From Acidobacteriaceae bacterium (GTDB lineage: Bacteria > Acidobacteriota > Terriglobia > Terriglobales > Acidobacteriaceae), in contig JASHOQ010000141.1 of NCBI GenBank assembly GCA_030041045.1, forward strand, positions 1 to 52,894: DNA of 52,894 nucleotides, read 5' to 3'. This document shows, piece after piece, positions 50,335 through 52,894 of this stretch. Numbering within the stretch: the first letter of the stretch is position 1; every line of letters begins with the position of its first letter. Below the pieces are notes generated by a model. That model was not told the DNA's origin. It made no database searches and saw only the letters and a list, made by a program, of their open reading frames with translations. A program made the translations under genes and the position numbers.

Positions 50335-50991
50335 ATGGTGAGCGGCAAGATTCTGGTCAGCGGCCTGGTGGCGGTGGTGCTGCAGTTCGCGCTGGCCATT
50401 GCCGGCTGGGGCGGCTGGCACGCCTTCTTCGCGCACTCGGCCTTTCGCGCGCTGCTCGGGGTCACGGCCGCTTTGATGCTGCTCTCGGTCTTTTCAAGCG
50501 GCGGCATGAGCGCCGGCGAAAAAGAAGACCGCAGCAACCGCTGGGTGCTGGGCGCCTTCACCGGGATCGCCGTGCTCATGGCCTACTTTTCCGCTTTGAC
50601 TGACCGCATCGGCTTCTGGACCCTCGACGGCGACCGCATGCGCTGGGCGGGCGTGGCCGTCTGCCTGGCCGGCGGCGTGCTGCGCATCGCGCCCGTGTAT
50701 GTCTTGCGCAACCGCTTCAGCGGCCTCGTCGCCATCCAGCCCGGTCACACCCTCGAGACCCACGGCATCTACGGCCTCATCCGCAACCCCAGTTACCTGG
50801 GCATGCTCACCACTTCCCTTGGCTGGGTGCTCGCGTTTCGCAGTGTCGTGGGCGTGCTGCTCGCCCTTTCGCTCCTCGTCCCGCTCGTTGCCCGCATCCG
50901 CGCCGAAGAACGCCTCTTGCGCGCGCACTTCGGCGCCGCGTACGAGGCCTATTTTGCCAGGACGTGGCGGCTGCTGCCGGGAGTCTACTAA
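50335..50991 (+). CDS. PEMT/isoprenylcysteine methyltransferase-like membrane protein
   Basis: 218 residues with about five hydrophobic helices. The C-terminal half carries the PEMT/ICMT signature: GHTLETHGIYGLIRNPSYLG, then RIRAEERLLRAHFGAAYEAY. This forms the SAM pocket, with the conserved R-NP-Y and EE residues. The methyl acceptor may be a phospholipid, quinone-like or isoprenoid compound; it is not predictable. TACAAT lies 12 nt before ATG 50335. Followed by another modular repeat. Confidence 0.85.
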   Translation: MVSGKILVSGLVAVVLQFALAIAGWGGWHAFFAHSAFRALLGVTAALMLLSVFSSGGMSAGEKEDRSNRWVLGAFTGIAVLMAYFSALTDRIGFWTLDGDRMRWAGVAVCLAGGVLRIAPVYVLRNRFSGLVAIQPGHTLETHGIYGLIRNPSYLGMLTTSLGWVLAFRSVVGVLLALSLLVPLVARIRAEERLLRAHFGAAYEAYFARTWRLLPGVY

Positions 50992-51012
50992 AGGCAGCGA
51001 GTCATCCTCGAA

Positions 51013-51151
51013 CTTGTTGCCTAAATGGCCTTGTGAAAGGGCACGACCGGTAGGTCAGGGCTTTAGCCCTGACTGCCGCGAATGCCGCATAAACATTGGG
51101 GCTTTAGCCCCTGAGGCATATCACTGGTGGCCCAGGCCACTCATGCAACCC
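51013..51151 (+). repeat. Modular repeat element, copy 3 (minimal)
   Basis: The ends are TTGTTGCCTAAATGGCC and GGCCACTCATGCAACC, near-complements. Scaffold words are TTGTGAAAGGGCACGACC, GCCGCATAAACATTGGGGC and TAGCCCCTGAGG. Loop 1 holds the perfect hairpin GTCAGGGCT/AGCCCTGAC. Loop 2 is empty (GGGGCTTTAGCCCC), which defines the unoccupied state of that site. Confidence 0.82.
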
Positions 51152-51192
51152 ACTCCTGTCGAATGCTGACCGCCGCCAAAAGCGAAAAGGTT

Positions 51193-51220
51193 TTGTATAT
51201 GTACAAATTGTGCATACAAT
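51193..51220 (+). promoter_or_regulatory. Promoter with two overlapping palindromic operators (BrnA-type gene)
   Basis: TTGTAT (51193-51198), a 16-bp spacer and TACAAT (51215-51220). The same bases form two adjacent inverted repeats, TTGTATATGTACAA (51193-51206) and TTGTGCATACAA (51208-51219), as expected for a self-repressing ribbon-helix-helix antitoxin. Confidence 0.65.
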
Positions 51221-51270
51221 GAATCGCGACGAGAAAGAGCTATGACTTTACCAAAGGCAAGCGAGGGCCT

Positions 51271-51492
51271 GTGATTGCGCCATCGGCCCCGCGCGGCAAG
51301 ACGCGCATCACGATCCGGCTGGATGAGGATCTGCTCGATTACTTCCTCAAAGAGGCGGATGCCTTGGGCGGAACAGCCGGGTACCAGACGCTCATTAACG
51401 AAGCGTTGAGGCGGCACGTCGAAGGCAAAGCTCCCAGGCTCGAAGAGACGCTGCGCCGGATTGTGCGCGAAGAAGTGCGCAGGGCGGGATAG
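51271..51492 (+). CDS. Orphan BrnA-type antitoxin, possibly N-terminally truncated
   Basis: 73 residues from GTG 51271: GKTRITIRLDEDLLDYF is the ribbon-helix-helix strand/helix of BrnA, and GGTAGYQTLINEALRRHVEG completes it. The ten codons before GTG read YDFTKGKRGP in frame, which is the usual BrnA lead-in, but no ATG, GTG or TTG exists there before a stop at 51220. A tiny frame, MTLPKASEGL (51242-51274), ends overlapping the GTG and could couple translation. No BrnT toxin gene is beside it. It is intact enough to bind DNA. Confidence 0.72.
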   Translation: MIAPSAPRGKTRITIRLDEDLLDYFLKEADALGGTAGYQTLINEALRRHVEGKAPRLEETLRRIVREEVRRAG

Positions 51493-51581
51493 CAGGGTGG
51501 CCATCTCACTTTGCCCGATTCGCCACGGCAGAAATTGGCACTGCTTCTGAAACCCAGGCCCCATTTACGATAGAAATCACT

Positions 51582-52691
51582 GTGCAGACCATCCGCGTTG
51601 CCACCCCCTCGGCCCGCTACGACGTTTTTACCGGCTCCGGACTCCTCGCATCCCTCGCGCCCCGCATCGAAAAGGCCGCAGGCCGGCTGCCGCGCCGCGT
51701 CTTCGTCGTCACCTCGCCGGAGATCTGGTCCCTGTGGGCGGAAACCTTCCTGCATTCCTTCGCGCAAATCAAAGCCGACCCGCCCCTCGCGCTCTTTCTC
51801 GCTCCCGGCGAGCAGCACAAGACCATGGCCAGCGCCGAGCGGCTCACGCGCGAGATGATCCGCGCCGGCGGCGACCGCGGCTCCCTGCTCATCGCCTTCG
51901 GCGGGGGCATTGTGGGTGACGTGGGCGGCTTCGTGGCCTCCCTCTTCATGCGCGGCATTCCCTACGTGCAGGTGCCCACCACGTTTCTTGCCCAGGTGGA
52001 CTCGAGCATCGGCGGCAAGGTGGGCGTAAACCTGCCCGAGGGCAAGAATCTCGTCGGCAGTTTTCACCAGCCCCGCGCCGTCTTTGCCGACATCGCCCTC
52101 CTCGGCACGCTGAGCGACCGCGAGCTGCGCGCGGGCCTGATGGAAAGCATCAAGGCCGGCATCATCCGCGACCGCGCCCTGCTGCGCTTTATGGAAGAGC
52201 AGGCCGAGTCCATCCTTGACCGCGACCCCAAGGCCCTGGAGCGCGTCATCGCCGCCTCCATCCGCATGAAGGCCGGCGTGGTCAACAGCGACGAGCGCGA
52301 GAGCGGCCTGCGCATGATCCTCAACTTCGGCCACACCGTGGGCCACGCGCTGGAACAGGTGACGCGTTACAAGGCCATGCTGCACGGCGAGGCCGTGGCC
52401 TGGGGCATGGTGGCCGCGCTCTCCGTCGGCCGCCGCCGCGGCACCCTCACCGCGGGGCAGATGGATCGGCTCGAGAGCCTGATTTACCGCTACGGCCCTC
52501 TGCCCGCGCTCAAGCTGCGCGCACGCAAAATTGTGGCCGCCACGGCGACCGACAAGAAGAACACCGGCGGCGTGCGCCGGTTCGTGCTGCCGCTCGGCAT
52601 CGGCAACGCCGGCGTGGTGGAAGACGTGACCCCGGAAGAGCTCGAAGCCGCGGTGAATTACATGCTGGCCAAGGCGAAGATTGCAAGCTAG
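51582..52691 (+). CDS. aroB: 3-dehydroquinate synthase
   Basis: 369 residues; the second shikimate-pathway step, NAD- and metal-dependent, cytosolic. Motifs: PGEQHKTMASAERL, GGGIVGDVGGFVAS (NAD), VPTTFLAQVDSSIGGKVGVN, NFGHTVGHALE and LHGEAVAWGM (metal His/Glu). Length is standard. GTG 51582 is the start; no Shine-Dalgarno is seen and TACGAT ends 10 nt upstream. Other aro genes are not adjacent. An IS200-like element begins close to its 3' end. Confidence 0.96.
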   Translation: MQTIRVATPSARYDVFTGSGLLASLAPRIEKAAGRLPRRVFVVTSPEIWSLWAETFLHSFAQIKADPPLALFLAPGEQHKTMASAERLTREMIRAGGDRGSLLIAFGGGIVGDVGGFVASLFMRGIPYVQVPTTFLAQVDSSIGGKVGVNLPEGKNLVGSFHQPRAVFADIALLGTLSDRELRAGLMESIKAGIIRDRALLRFMEEQAESILDRDPKALERVIAASIRMKAGVVNSDERESGLRMILNFGHTVGHALEQVTRYKAMLHGEAVAWGMVAALSVGRRRGTLTAGQMDRLESLIYRYGPLPALKLRARKIVAATATDKKNTGGVRRFVLPLGIGNAGVVEDVTPEELEAAVNYMLAKAKIAS

Positions 52692-52718
52692 TGAGCAAAT
52701 TAGCAAAGTGAGGAAGCC

Positions 52719-52735
52719 CCCCGGCTCTGCCGGGG
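52719..52735. mobile_element. Left-end hairpin of an IS200/IS605-type element
   Basis: CCCCGGC TCT GCCGGGG is a perfect 7-bp stem with a 3-nt loop, about 90 nt upstream of the transposase start. IS200-like elements carry subterminal hairpins rather than inverted ends, so this is the likely left-end recognition structure. The exact element boundary cannot be set because the right end is outside the window. Confidence 0.55.
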
Positions 52736-52822
52736 CGACAGTCGGAGTTTGACATTTGAGGGAGTCCACCCAGAAAACTCCAAGCGTGAGCCGACCAAAG
52801 CATCACGCGAAGGAGAATCCGG

Positions 52823-52894
52823 ATGGACGAGTACGAAAGCCTAAGCCACACGAAGTGGGATTGCAAGTATCACGTGATCTTCATTCCCAAATAC
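52823..52894 (+). CDS. tnpA: IS200-type Y1 transposase TnpA, first 24 codons (3' truncated by window edge)
   Basis: ATG 52823 with AGGAG 7 nt upstream reads DEYESLSHTKWDCKYHVIFI then PKY. This matches the conserved N terminus of IS200 TnpA (a SLSHTKWxCKYHVVFIPK-type sequence). The HUH and catalytic Tyr motifs lie beyond the window edge. The frame is open to the last base. Whether the copy is intact cannot be judged. Confidence 0.88.
   Translation, partial: MDEYESLSHTKWDCKYHVIFIPKY

Overview
The window reads as a high-GC bacterial chromosome segment, most likely from an acidobacterium of the Terriglobia/Koribacter type. That placement is an inference. It rests on the RpoB/RpoC sequence style, the frequent TTG/GTG starts, the enzyme repertoire and the dense palindromic intergenic repeats. 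No taxonomic marker outside this window was available.

Positions 1-23,340 hold the core transcription/translation cluster: tuf (5' end cut by the window), rpmG, tRNA-Trp, secE, nusG, rplK, rplA, rplJ, rplL, rpoB and rpoC, all on the plus strand. Two things are odd here. First, rplK and rplA, normally adjacent, are separated by about 8.8 kb. That stretch holds a small Lys/Pro-rich gene, an M16 peptidase, a DUF2306 membrane protein, a putative lipoprotein, a GH79-like glycosidase plus the decayed tail of a second one, and a membrane-anchored DEDDh exonuclease. rplK ends at a perfect 32-nt palindrome and rplA has its own sigma70-type promoter. Second, six gene junctions in the cluster carry imperfect hairpins whose arms are tandem 7-nt units. 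RpoB also carries an N-terminal insertion with eight cysteines in pairs.

Positions 23,400-35,500 are accessory and housekeeping genes: an outer-membrane protein, two tandem paralogous diguanylate cyclases with periplasmic sensor regions, arginase, a Ser/Thr kinase with a C-terminal Cys-pair domain and A/T-richer composition, D-Ala-D-Ala ligase, a small membrane protein and a RES/Xre toxin-antitoxin pair. Positions 35,500-44,600 hold envelope and cell-wall functions: a GH18 + NodB deacetylase + GT2 fusion, a GT-C glycosyltransferase and a LolA-like protein. They also hold serS translationally overlapped with a small membrane protein, and an MFS permease. Positions 44,750-52,894 hold NDH-2, TerC, NadB, a secreted protein, a PEMT/ICMT-like methyltransferase, an orphan BrnA-type antitoxin and AroB. 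The window ends in the first 24 codons of an IS200-type transposase.

The most unusual material is non-coding. (i) The heptamer hairpins occur in several sequence classes but keep the same architecture. (ii) Three copies of a terminally inverted scaffold sit just downstream of plus-strand stop codons, and two of its loops carry different hairpin modules in each copy. (iii) Several other dispersed palindromes are present. No CRISPR array, rRNA, prophage or complete insertion sequence was seen.
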